A stretch of DNA of 8,952 nucleotides from Candidatus Atribacter fermentans (GCA_012517485.1 JAAYUT010000226.1:1-8952); one strand, 5' to 3'; positions 1-6,738 are shown, numbered from the stretch's first letter. Notes: generated by a model from the letters alone, not told the origin. Translations and numbers: made by a program.

Positions 1-655
1 TGGAAAAGATCTAAATGGGATCGCTGCCTATTGCCAAAAAACCGGGCTTAAAATTGGCATCTGTACTCTGAAAGATCCCTGGGGCAATATCCGTTTACAC
101 GCTGATACTGACTCCTATCTTCAACACTTTTCAGAATCTCTCGAACTTTTAAAATTGGTCGGATCCAAAAGAGTTATAGTTCTTACTGGTGAAAATGATG
201 GAAAAAGTAAAGAGACACAAATGAATCAAATCATTAAAAATTTAAAAGCGATCAGTAGTCTAGCGGAAAAAGCTGGAATTGTAGTCTGCTTAGAAGTATT
301 GAATTCAAAAGTTGACCATAAAGGGTATTTCTTAGATTCTACAGCACTCGGTTTTGAAATCATTCGACAGGTGAATAGTCCCTCAATTAAAATTCTCTAT
401 GATATTTACCATATGCAAATCATGGAAGGAAACATCATCTCAACCATTCAAGAAAATATTGAGCTAATTGGTCACTTTCATTCCGCTGGTGTACCAGGAC
501 GTCATGAGCATTTTTATGGTGAATTAGACTATCGAAATATATTTATGGCCATTCAAGAAACTGATTACAATGGCTACTTTGGTCTTGAATACTGGCCATC
601 TCTTTCTGATGAAAAATCATTAGAAAAACTGCGGGAATACTTTCTTGATGAATAA
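1..655 (+). CDS. hyi: Hydroxypyruvate isomerase family protein (5' end outside the window)
   Basis: This is a TIM-barrel sugar isomerase of the AP-endonuclease-2 superfamily. Hydroxypyruvate isomerase interconverts hydroxypyruvate and tartronate semialdehyde in the cytoplasm. The frame is open from base 2, so about 217 residues are visible and roughly 40 N-terminal residues are missing against the usual 260. A TTG at 155 lies inside the gene and is not the real start. Family blocks are clear: LEVLN with the likely metal/catalytic Glu at 293-295, VDHKGYFLD, LYDIYHMQ with Asp at 401-403, GHFHSAGVPGRHE with His codons near 473-481, and a C-terminal GLEYWPS with Glu at 587-589. The VPGRHE and YDIYHMQ blocks are typical of Hyi and its close relatives (OtnI-type 2-oxo-tetronate isomerases), so the family is secure but the exact substrate is not. 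The next gene is about 530 bases away across repeats, so this gene probably ends its own transcription unit. Confidence 0.85.
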   Translation, partial: GKDLNGIAAYCQKTGLKIGICTLKDPWGNIRLHADTDSYLQHFSESLELLKLVGSKRVIVLTGENDGKSKETQMNQIIKNLKAISSLAEKAGIVVCLEVLNSKVDHKGYFLDSTALGFEIIRQVNSPSIKILYDIYHMQIMEGNIISTIQENIELIGHFHSAGVPGRHEHFYGELDYRNIFMAIQETDYNGYFGLEYWPSLSDEKSLEKLREYFLDE

Positions 656-729
656 TCTAAAACCATTTAAGGTAAAATATGAATTAACGTTCAAGCAGCT
701 TTCATCACCAGATGAGGATGAAAAGAATT

Positions 730-762
730 CCCCCTTCACCTTGACCCTCTTCACGAAGGGGG
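730..762. repeat. Module A hairpin, copy 1
   Basis: A perfect 8-base inverted repeat: CCCCCTTC at 730-737 and GAAGGGGG at 755-762, with a 17-base loop. It resembles the widespread CCCTCACCCTGACCCT-type intergenic repeat. Related modules begin the clusters at 6478 and 8772. Confidence 0.6.
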
Positions 763-824
763 CGAGGGAAAAAGAATTTCACTTTTAAGAAAGTGTTTTA
801 GGGGATTTAATTTTTCCATGTTCC

Positions 825-864
825 ATCATTGCAAGGAGCGTCCTATGCGACGTGGCAATCTCAT
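825..864 (+). repeat. GTCATTGC-type palindromic repeat unit (copy 1)
   Basis: A 40-base unit with about five differences from the unit at 6571-6610. It shares the terminal block ATGCGACGTGGCAATCTCAT exactly with the units at 6571-6610 and 6622-6661. The outer arms TTGC and GCAA can pair; the inner part has only a small AGGA/TCCT stem. Confidence 0.8.
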
Positions 865-875
865 TTACTGAGTCT

Positions 876-923
876 ATCATTCTGAGGAGTCCGGTGACTT
901 TGACCGGATGCCGTGAGGATGAC
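876..923 (+). repeat. GTCATCCT-type hairpin unit, variant (copy 1)
   Basis: A diverged hairpin unit opening TCATTCTGAGGAG and closing GTGAGGATGAC. The inner stem is a perfect TCCGGT (890-895) / ACCGGA (903-908) with a 7-base loop, and the outer arms ATTCT/AGGAT pair with one G-T. It is oriented opposite to the following unit at 938-979. A further 6-base-pair hairpin, GACACC-TTT-GGTGTC (921-935), overlaps its right end. Confidence 0.65.
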
Positions 924-937
924 ACCTTTGGTGTCAG

Positions 938-979
938 ATGAGATCTTCACGCCCTCAAAAAGCGAGGGCTTAGGATGAC
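938..979 (-). repeat. 42-base hairpin repeat unit (copy 1)
   Basis: Read on the minus strand it runs from GTCATCCT to ATCTCAT, with inner stem CCCTC/GAGGG and a 7-base loop. Length and plan equal those of the units at 6697-6738, 6753-6794 and 8821-8862. Confidence 0.8.
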
Positions 980-987
980 TGATTAAA

Positions 988-1077
988 GGCGCCCTCCCCG
1001 TCAGAAGACAGCGCCCCTTCAAGGAGGGGAATTGTTGAATTCATTCCCCCATTGAGGGACTTAGAGGGGTGTACCTT
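988..1077. repeat. Module D branched palindrome, copy 1
   Basis: Outer arms CCCTC and GAGGG enclose smaller hairpins, the clearest being CCCCTTC (1014-1020) with GGAGGGG (1023-1029). A T-rich run follows at 1076-1098. Through that run it could also terminate rightward transcription from the isomerase gene, though the hairpin-to-T geometry is loose. Confidence 0.55.
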
Positions 1078-1169
1078 TCTCTTTTTGTTTAATTTTTTAC
1101 CCATTCCCTTATTTTCAGGATAAAGGAGATTATATAAGTAAAATTTATGGTATAAATAGGTAAAATAAA

Positions 1170-1177
1170 AAGGAGGG
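1170..1177 (+). promoter_or_regulatory. Ribosome binding site deciding a TTG start
   Basis: AAGGAGGG ends nine bases before the TTG at 1187. It is a near-perfect Shine-Dalgarno sequence and selects this TTG as the start of the methyltransferase gene. No ATG lies nearby in frame. Confidence 0.8.
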
Positions 1178-1186
1178 AAAAATACT

Positions 1187-2620
1187 TTGAAATTGAATCA
1201 ATTGGAGGTACTGTCTCAAGAAGAAATCCACCTCATCCATGAAGCAACTCTCGAAATACTCGAGCAAGAAGGCGTAGTAGTTCTGAGTGATTTTATTCTA
1301 AATTTCTTGGCCGAAAAAGGGTTACCAGTTGATCATAACTCTGGAATAGTCCGGATTCCCTCATCGGTGGTAACCGACTGCTTAAAACAAGTCCCTTCTT
1401 CTTTTGATATCTATTCAGTTGATAATAAGCCTTGGAAAAGAATTGGACAAGGAGACCCTCTTTTTGCTTGTGGACATAATGCAGTTTTTTTACTTGATTA
1501 CCAAACCAGCATCCGAAGAGATTCCTTGGTTGAGGATGTTGAAAAATTTGTTTGTATAGCTGACCAACTGGATGAAATTGATCTGATTGGCATTCCGGTT
1601 ATGCCGCAGGATACCCCGGCTGAATCTACGCTTCTCTATGCTGTCAAGGCTGCCCTAAACAATTCAACTAAACCTCTCTTTTATTCATCAGAAAGCGCTT
1701 CTATCAATCAAGCCATAATACAAATGGCCAAAACAATCAATCGAGAGGTTTCGAACCGTCCCTTCTTGATAAGTCAGCTTTCCCCAACTAGCCCGCTTTT
1801 TTGGGAAAAAGGAACGATTGAAGCATTGTATGAGGTGTGTTCGAATGGCATTCCCCTTGCCATTCTTCCCGAACCAATTGCAGGAGCTTCTGCTCCTTAT
1901 ACTCTAGCAGGTCTTTTAACCATGCATAATGCCGAGTGTCTCTCGGGTATTGTCTTTTCTCAACTGATTCGAGAAAAAACCCCAGTCATGTATGCCAGTT
2001 CTTGGACAGTATATGATATGCGTTCAAATATGGCAGTTATCGGAACTCCTGAAACTCATATTCTAAGAATTGCCGGTTCTCAGATGGCTGCTTTTTACCG
2101 AATTCCTTCCCATACTACAGCCCCTAACTCTGACTCCCATTTTCACGATGAGCAAAACGCCTGGGAGAAAACCTTCAGCGCTTTTATTTCAGCATTAGCC
2201 GGTAATCATTTGATTGTTAATGCTGGGATGTTTGCTACTGGCCTCACCATCAGTCTGGAGCAGCTTATTCTTGATGCTGAAATCATAGGACAGATAAAAC
2301 GAATTTTAAGAGGTATGGAAGTTAACCAAAGCATGATATTTCTCGATGAAATTCGCCGGGTTGGCCAACGAGGTAATTACCTGACTGAAGAATCTACACT
2401 CACCCATTTAAGGAGCGATCAATTTTGGAAAAGTTCGGTTTCTCTTTTGGATCATTATCAAAATTGTCTAAATTCCGGAATAACCGATGTCGTATTATCT
2501 GCACATCGTAAAATCAATTTCTATTTAAATCGTATTACAGAAAAAAAACTTTCCAACACTATTCTTAATGAAATAAACCAAATTATCAATTCTTTTGAAG
2601 AAAGGAGGGATAAGGAATAA
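1187..2620 (+). CDS. MttB-superfamily (trimethylamine methyltransferase-like) protein, pyrrolysine-free
   Basis: This family moves a methyl group from a quaternary or tertiary amine to a cobalt corrinoid protein in the cytoplasm. The 477 residues fit the usual length of about 470-490. Evidence: the N-terminal block (about residues 8-75) with LSQEEIHLIHEATLEILEQEGV followed by VDHNSGIVRIP; a central PLAILPEPIAGASAPYT block; and SDSHFHDEQ at 315-323, the block aligned near the pyrrolysine region of true trimethylamine enzymes. No in-frame stop interrupts the gene, so it belongs to the non-pyrrolysine branch, whose known members act on glycine betaine, proline betaine, carnitine and related compounds. 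Its own substrate cannot be read from sequence. It opens an apparent operon with a CUT1-type importer; the partner corrinoid protein and the methylcorrinoid:tetrahydrofolate methyltransferase are not in the window. Start is TTG with a strong ribosome binding site. Confidence 0.85.
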   Translation: MKLNQLEVLSQEEIHLIHEATLEILEQEGVVVLSDFILNFLAEKGLPVDHNSGIVRIPSSVVTDCLKQVPSSFDIYSVDNKPWKRIGQGDPLFACGHNAVFLLDYQTSIRRDSLVEDVEKFVCIADQLDEIDLIGIPVMPQDTPAESTLLYAVKAALNNSTKPLFYSSESASINQAIIQMAKTINREVSNRPFLISQLSPTSPLFWEKGTIEALYEVCSNGIPLAILPEPIAGASAPYTLAGLLTMHNAECLSGIVFSQLIREKTPVMYASSWTVYDMRSNMAVIGTPETHILRIAGSQMAAFYRIPSHTTAPNSDSHFHDEQNAWEKTFSAFISALAGNHLIVNAGMFATGLTISLEQLILDAEIIGQIKRILRGMEVNQSMIFLDEIRRVGQRGNYLTEESTLTHLRSDQFWKSSVSLLDHYQNCLNSGITDVVLSAHRKINFYLNRITEKKLSNTILNEINQIINSFEERRDKE

Positions 2621-2627
2621 ATATCGT

Positions 2628-2650
2628 AATATATTTTATTAAAAAATATT
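2628..2650 (+). promoter_or_regulatory. AT-only inverted repeat between methyltransferase and binding-protein genes
   Basis: AATATATTTT (2628-2637) and AAAAAATATT (2641-2650) pair at nine of ten positions around a three-base loop. It lies seven bases before the ribosome binding site (AGGGGTG, 2657-2663) of the binding-protein gene. It could be an mRNA processing or stability element that lets the binding protein be made in excess, but AT-only stems arise easily by chance. Confidence 0.3.
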
Positions 2651-2670
2651 TTAAAAAGGGGTGAATTACC

Positions 2671-3957
2671 ATGAATAAAAGTCAATGGATTTTAGTAATA
2701 ATGGTTCTGTTCATGTTAACTTTCGCTCTATCCATCCCGGTTTTAGCAAAATCTACAGTGAGCTTTTATAGCTGGATGGCAGCTGAGGTTACTTCTGGAG
2801 GAATAAGCGTTTTACAGGAGGCGGAGAAAAAATTTGAAGAGATGCATCCCGATATTGATGTTGAAACCGTACCACTCCCTTATGAAGAAACACCCGATCA
2901 ATTAGCCATTATGATAGCTGCTGGTAACCCACCGGATATTACTACCGTCGATGTCATCTGGTTAGAACAATTGGCAGCCATGGGCGGATTAGAACCTTTA
3001 AGTGGATATTTTTCTGAAGAACTTTTAAAAGACCTTTTCCCGAGTTCGATCGATTTGGGAAAAGCTCAGGGAGATCAATATGCTTTAGTATGGAACGATA
3101 ATCCCAATCTCCTTTGCTATAATCGAGTCCTTTTGGAAAAAGCTGGGTTCAATCCCGATCAACCACCTTCAACCATGGATGACTTTAATCAAGCCATTGC
3201 AGCTATATCCGGTTTGGGAGAAGGCATTTTAGGGATAGAACTGAATATGTCCAAGGATTCATTCTCGGCTGATTATTTACATCCTTGGTTATGGAACTTT
3301 GGAGCCGAGGTATTTAATCCAGAAGGAGAGGTTATTCTCAACAATGCTGCTGGGGTTGAAACTGTCGAATGGGTAAATAGTCTAGTGAAAAATAAATATA
3401 TGGATCCAGGTCTTGGGATTAGGGAAATTCGAGTCATTTTCGCCCAAGAAAAACTTGGCTTTATGTTGGAAGGACCTTGGATTCGGGGAATTTTGCGTGG
3501 TTTAAACCCCCGCCAGGAAGAATTCGATAAAGACTGGGCACTCACTCCAATTCCTAAGGGTCCCGCCATCCCTGATAATGTTCCCTATGGATATTCAAAT
3601 CCAAGTTCTCACATGTTAGTCCTATCCAAAGACAGCAAAAATAAAGAAGCAGCTTGGAAATACATGGAATTTCTTATCAGTGATCCCATTATTACCAAGT
3701 CCTATTATCAAGATACTGGTCTCATGCCAACCAGGATTTCACTCCTCAACGATCCGATATATAAGGACGATCCTTTTGTCCGACAAGTACTCAACCAAAC
3801 TGAATATATGAAAAAACCACTTGGTTGGGGACCTCGTTGGGGTCGGGTTGGAGAAATCGTCATGGCAGCCGTTCAAGAAGTTGTTTTAATGGGACGAGAT
3901 GTACAGAGCGCCTTGGATGAAGCTGTTCGTCAGATTAATATTGAACTTTCAATGTAA
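2671..3957 (+). CDS. ABC transporter extracellular solute-binding protein (CUT1 / family 1 type)
   Basis: This protein captures the substrate outside the cytoplasmic membrane and delivers it to the two permeases encoded next. Residues 1-26 are a Sec signal peptide: NKSQW start, long hydrophobic core, and IPVLA-KS cleavage site. There is no lipobox cysteine, so it should be a soluble periplasmic protein. The mature part has family-1 features: an early SFYSW strand, AEKKFEEMHPDIDVE, AAGNPPDITTVDVIWLEQLAAMGGLEPLS, and late EAAWKYMEFLISDP and GLMPTR. The 428-residue length is normal. It starts with ATG seven bases after AGGGGTG, 50 bases after the methyltransferase gene. CUT1 proteins usually bind mono- or oligosaccharides or glycerol phosphates, so the pairing with a methylamine-type enzyme leaves the ligand open. 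The family call is firm; the ligand is unknown. Confidence 0.92.
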   Translation: MNKSQWILVIMVLFMLTFALSIPVLAKSTVSFYSWMAAEVTSGGISVLQEAEKKFEEMHPDIDVETVPLPYEETPDQLAIMIAAGNPPDITTVDVIWLEQLAAMGGLEPLSGYFSEELLKDLFPSSIDLGKAQGDQYALVWNDNPNLLCYNRVLLEKAGFNPDQPPSTMDDFNQAIAAISGLGEGILGIELNMSKDSFSADYLHPWLWNFGAEVFNPEGEVILNNAAGVETVEWVNSLVKNKYMDPGLGIREIRVIFAQEKLGFMLEGPWIRGILRGLNPRQEEFDKDWALTPIPKGPAIPDNVPYGYSNPSSHMLVLSKDSKNKEAAWKYMEFLISDPIITKSYYQDTGLMPTRISLLNDPIYKDDPFVRQVLNQTEYMKKPLGWGPRWGRVGEIVMAAVQEVVLMGRDVQSALDEAVRQINIELSM

Positions 3958-3982
3958 ATAAATAGACGGGGGAAGAACAGAA

Positions 3983-4879
3983 ATGTCAAGTGGGAAAAAA
4001 CGAAGCGATAAAAGGCTCTATTTCCTTCTCATTTTTCCATCAGTTACCATTTTGATCTTAACCATTGGCTATCCTTTGATTAATGGGATCATTCTTGGTT
4101 TTCATTACTACCGGCTTACCGATCCAGTCCGTGGGATGGTTTTCAATGGCCTTCAGAATTTTCAAATGCTGTTGTTTGGAAATCGAATATTTTGGATAAC
4201 CCTTTATCGAACCTTTCTCTATTGCCTTGGTTCTACCGGGTTTTCCTTTTTTTTCGGTTTCCTCATTGCTCTTCTACTCTATGGTCCGATCCGAAATCGG
4301 AGCCTCTTTCGCAGTCTGTTTCTTCTCCCTTGGGTCATTCCATCAACCGTTGTAGCTTTATTATGGCTTTGGATTTTCAATCCCCAGTATGGTATTTTAA
4401 ACTTCCTCCTTAAAGACCTGGGATTAATCAGCCAATTTCAATCCTGGCTGATTAATCCCAGCTTAGCTATGCCTTCGGTCATTCTGGCTACGAGTTGGAA
4501 ATACTTTCCCTTCTTTATGCTGATGCTTTTAGCCGGTCTTGAGACTATTCCTAAAGAACTCTTTGAAGCATCTACCATTGATGGAGCAACTTTTTTTCAG
4601 CGGCTTCGATATATTATTCTACCTAGCCTCAAAGAAATTATTATCATCGTAACAATCTTAGAAATTATTTGGGAATTTCAAAATTTTACCATCATTTGGA
4701 TCCTTACCAAGGGTGGTCCAGTTTACCAAACGACGACCATGGGGATTCAAATCTACCGAACTGCCTTTCGGAATTATGACATGGGGATGGGGGCTGCAAT
4801 GGGGTCGTTATCCTTAATAGTGATGTTGATTTTTAGCCTAACTTACATTAAAACCTTAAAATTCGGGGAAGGCGATTGA
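3983..4879 (+). CDS. ABC transporter permease (MalF/UgpA type)
   Basis: First membrane subunit of the importer. Its 298 residues hold six predicted membrane segments, at about 12-36, 74-100, 112-133, 163-185, 217-240 and 270-290. The short N-terminus is basic (SSGKKRSDKR). The cytoplasmic EAA loop that docks with the ATPase is clear: EASTIDGA at 195-202, then ILP ending at 214. LLPWVIP in segment three and WILTKGGP near residue 240 are typical of this branch. It starts with ATG behind a GGGGGAAG ribosome binding site, 25 bases after the binding-protein gene. Bases 4418-4461 of the coding sequence form a perfect 17-base-pair hairpin, which is unusual and annotated separately. No ATPase gene follows, so a shared MsmX/UgpC-type ATPase encoded elsewhere is likely. 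Confidence 0.93.
   Translation: MSSGKKRSDKRLYFLLIFPSVTILILTIGYPLINGIILGFHYYRLTDPVRGMVFNGLQNFQMLLFGNRIFWITLYRTFLYCLGSTGFSFFFGFLIALLLYGPIRNRSLFRSLFLLPWVIPSTVVALLWLWIFNPQYGILNFLLKDLGLISQFQSWLINPSLAMPSVILATSWKYFPFFMLMLLAGLETIPKELFEASTIDGATFFQRLRYIILPSLKEIIIIVTILEIIWEFQNFTIIWILTKGGPVYQTTTMGIQIYRTAFRNYDMGMGAAMGSLSLIVMLIFSLTYIKTLKFGEGD
4418..4461 (+). repeat. Perfect 17-base-pair inverted repeat inside the permease gene
   Basis: CTGGGATTAATCAGCCA (4418-4434) and its exact reverse complement (4445-4461) are separated by ten bases. The repeat encodes residues 146-160 (LGLISQ...WLINPS), the outer loop between membrane segments three and four. The reading frame is unbroken. Such a stem would be very stable in mRNA. 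Confidence 0.9.
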
Positions 4880-4880
4880 T

Positions 4881-5744
4881 ATGTCACATTACCGAAACCT
4901 TCAACTCATTTCGACTACCGCTCAGTATCTAATCATCGTTATTATACTTATTGCCGTATTATTTCCAATAGCGTGGATGGTTTCAACTTCTTTTAAAAAC
5001 CATCACGATCTTTTCGAAACACCGCCCCGCTGGATTCCCCGCAACCCGACCATTGCTGCCTATCAACGCATTTTTATCTCTCGAGCTGGAGCTGGAGGGG
5101 TAAATTTCCTCACTTATTTTAAAAACAGTCTCATAGTGTGCAGTGCGACCGTTTTATTCTGTATTCTATTAGCAATTTTTTCCGGATACGCGCTTTCTCG
5201 TTTCCATCGACGGGGAAGAAAAAGTATTTTCACCAGTATCCTTATTACACAGATGTTTCCTCTCCCAATGTTCTTAATTACCTTTTATATCATGTTTATG
5301 CGTTTAAAGCTTTTAAATTCTTATACTGGCTTGATTGTTGCCTATACTAGTTTTTCTTTGCCTTTCTGTATTTGGATGATAAAAGGGTTTTTCGATAAAA
5401 TTCCCATAGAGCTCGAAGAGGCTGCTTTAATCGATGGTTGTAATCGGATGAGTGCCCTTTGGCGAGTCGTCATTCCTTTGGTATCTCCTGGGATTGTAGC
5501 TATTGGCATCTTTGCATTCCTCTCTGCTTGGGATGAGTTTATGTTTGCCCTCACTCTTATGTCTCAAGATGCCATGAGGACTCTCCCTCCCGGCATAGTT
5601 CTTTCTTTTGTGGGAGAATTTGACGTCCGCTGGGAAGACATGATGGCTGCCAGTGTCGTTGCTACCCTCCCGGTTTTAGTTGTCTTTTTGATGCTCCAAA
5701 AATACTTGGTTGAAGGATTAACTGCTGGTGCGGTTAAGGGATAA
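4881..5744 (+). CDS. ABC transporter permease (MalG/UgpE type)
   Basis: Second membrane subunit, expected to pair with the preceding permease. It has 287 residues and six predicted membrane segments at about 13-35, 83-107, 117-139, 146-169, 200-225 and 256-275. The EAA loop reads EEAALIDGCNRMSALWRVVIP, with E180, A181, A182, D185, G186 and P199. Branch hallmarks include FKNSLIV at 80-86, SGYALSRF at 101-108, SAWDEFMFAL at 215-224, and the C-terminus QKYLVEGLTAGAVKG. One base separates it from the previous stop codon, and its ribosome binding site (GGGGAAGG, 4865-4872) lies inside the previous gene, so the two are probably translationally coupled. It is the last gene of the operon; the next gene converges from the other strand 26 bases away. 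Confidence 0.93.
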   Translation: MSHYRNLQLISTTAQYLIIVIILIAVLFPIAWMVSTSFKNHHDLFETPPRWIPRNPTIAAYQRIFISRAGAGGVNFLTYFKNSLIVCSATVLFCILLAIFSGYALSRFHRRGRKSIFTSILITQMFPLPMFLITFYIMFMRLKLLNSYTGLIVAYTSFSLPFCIWMIKGFFDKIPIELEEAALIDGCNRMSALWRVVIPLVSPGIVAIGIFAFLSAWDEFMFALTLMSQDAMRTLPPGIVLSFVGEFDVRWEDMMAASVVATLPVLVVFLMLQKYLVEGLTAGAVKG

Positions 5745-5770
5745 GATTCCGCAATAGAACGAGGGCTTCT

Positions 5771-6421
5771 CTATTCAATATGTTTCAAATTTTTTGAACT
5801 TTTATTTTTTATAAAAAAATGGAAAATAAACGAAAAAACGTAAGGGATGGTGCTCCACTCAGGGATTACAAACGCAAGAACTAAACATACTAAAGATATA
5901 ATAATAAAAATAAGGCGATGCCTTTTTTCACGATGAATAATACCTTTATCCAGAATTGGTTTAACGAGATCGGGATGAGATGTAGCCGTTGACCAATTCC
6001 AAGAAAGAAAAAAACTAATTATCAAAAGGTTTGAAATAAAAAACACGGCAGCCACTGTTTGATCAGGATAGTCACCAATTAAAGAGATAGAAAACGGTAA
6101 TAAAGCCACAAAAAGAAGATTAAATATATTAATCCACAGGATTTTCCTATTTATTCTTTTAATGTAATAGAATTGTTGATGGTGATCGACCCAAAAAAGA
6201 GCCAAAAGAACAAAACTCATTGCATAATGGAAAAAATCTGGCCTAAGGCTGATTAGATATTTTCCAAGTAAACTGGGATCGAATTCATTTAATGGCTTGG
6301 GAAGATCGATACTTAAAACCATGAGGGTCATGGCAATGGCAAAGACACCGTCAGTAAGCGCCTGTATCCTGTCATTGGTTAGAATAAACTTGTCTTTTTC
6401 GGGTGTTTTTTCGTTATTCAT
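5771..6421 (-). CDS. TMEM175/DUF1211-family membrane protein, putative potassium channel
   Basis: The family includes bacterial homologues of the lysosomal K+ channel TMEM175, which are short six-helix proteins assembling as tetramers in the cytoplasmic membrane. The 216 residues have about six hydrophobic segments (near 20-40, 63-80, 95-115, 122-142, 168-186, 189-204). The family signature in helix one is visible as RIQALTDGVFAIAMTLMVLSID (residues 18-39); the usual F-S before D-G is replaced by L-T (22-23). The helix 2-3 region FWVDHHQQFYYIKRINR and the LLPF at 107-110 also fit. The gene starts with ATG but has only a weak ribosome binding site (AAAAGA). It converges on the transporter operon and is probably functionally unrelated to it. 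The family call is good; channel activity is inferred from homologues. Confidence 0.85.
   Translation of the reverse strand: MNNEKTPEKDKFILTNDRIQALTDGVFAIAMTLMVLSIDLPKPLNEFDPSLLGKYLISLRPDFFHYAMSFVLLALFWVDHHQQFYYIKRINRKILWINIFNLLFVALLPFSISLIGDYPDQTVAAVFFISNLLIISFFLSWNWSTATSHPDLVKPILDKGIIHREKRHRLIFIIISLVCLVLAFVIPEWSTIPYVFSFIFHFFIKNKSSKNLKHIE
5784..5811 (+). terminator. Possible Rho-independent terminator of the transporter operon
   Basis: TTCAAA-TTT-TTTGAA (5784-5798) is followed by a T-rich run to 5811, about 40 bases after the last permease stop. It overlaps the 3' end of the convergent membrane-protein gene. The stem has only two G-C pairs, so it would be weak. Confidence 0.35.
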
Positions 6422-6570
6422 ATTCTTTTAAACCATTTAGAAAACAAGATTAATCTTTTCTTAAAACATGACACAATCCCTCACCCTGACCCTTTCCTAC
6501 GAAGGGGTGAGAGAAAAAGAATTTCTCCTTTTAGAAAAAGGAGTTAGGAAGACTTGAATTTTATATCTCC

Positions 6571-6610
6571 GTCACTGCGAGGAACATCCTATGCGACGTG
6601 GCAATCTCAT
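6571..6610 (+). repeat. GTCATTGC-type palindromic repeat unit (copy 2, first)
   Basis: A 40-base unit with four differences from its neighbour at 6622-6661 and the same right-hand 20 bases. It has a small AGGA-ACA-TCCT stem; the outer stem is TGC/GCA. Confidence 0.8.
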
Positions 6611-6621
6611 CCACCCACACC

Positions 6622-6661
6622 GTCATTGCGAGGAGCTTCTTATGCGACGTGGCAATCTCAT
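6622..6661 (+). repeat. GTCATTGC-type palindromic repeat unit (copy 2, second)
   Basis: A tandem partner of the unit 11 bases to its left, in the same orientation. It matches the consensus GTCATTGCGAGG...CGTGGCAATCTCAT exactly at both ends. Confidence 0.8.
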
Positions 6662-6696
6662 CCTTTTAAAGTTTTTATAAAGAAAGAAACTAAAAG

Positions 6697-6738
6697 ATGA
6701 GATCCTCACGGCTTCAAAAAGCGAAGCCTCAGGATGAC
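6697..6738 (-). repeat. 42-base hairpin repeat unit with GCTTC/GAAGC stem
   Basis: Read on the minus strand: GTCATCCTGAG, stem GCTTC, loop GCTTTTT, stem GAAGC, then CGTGAGGATCTCAT. The stem sequence differs from the neighbouring unit but pairs perfectly. Confidence 0.85.

Larger units (their letters stand above)
730..1122. repeat. Composite palindromic repeat, copy 1
   Basis: A modular block repeated in the same orientation at 6478-6943. Modules in order: (A) a hairpin with CCCCCTTC/GAAGGGGG arms; (B) one GTCATTGC-type 40-mer; (C) two hairpin units of the GTCATCCT type in opposite orientations; (D) a branched palindrome; then a conserved T-rich tail ending in ATTTTCAGGATA. Spacers also match between copies, for example TGACTGATTAAA after the last C unit. 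The match therefore extends beyond the palindromes and argues for block duplication or one composite element. This copy is shorter than copy 2 because it has one B unit instead of two and a shorter B-to-C spacer. Confidence 0.85.
656..1186. other. Gene-free gap between the isomerase and the methyltransferase gene
   Basis: No coding frame can be supported here. From 730 to 1122 it is almost wholly composite palindromic repeat, annotated separately. A small inverted repeat (TTTCATC at 700-706, GATGAAA at 717-723) sits just after the isomerase gene but has no T tract. The last 60 bases are an AT-rich leader for the next gene with a TATAAA at 1151-1156, but no convincing -35 box at the right distance. 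Confidence 0.7.

Noticed and set aside
1882..1897. AGGAGC-TTCT-GCTCCT hairpin inside the methyltransferase gene
   Set aside because: Only six base pairs, at a length expected by chance in a gene of this size.
2129..2155. Possible pyrrolysine (in-frame TAG) site in the MttB-like gene
   Set aside because: The frame is uninterrupted across the whole gene, including the block around residues 315-323, so no pyrrolysine codon is used.
3273..3569. Minus-strand frame of 98 codons inside the binding-protein gene
   Set aside because: It lies fully within a well-supported gene on the other strand and resembles no known protein.
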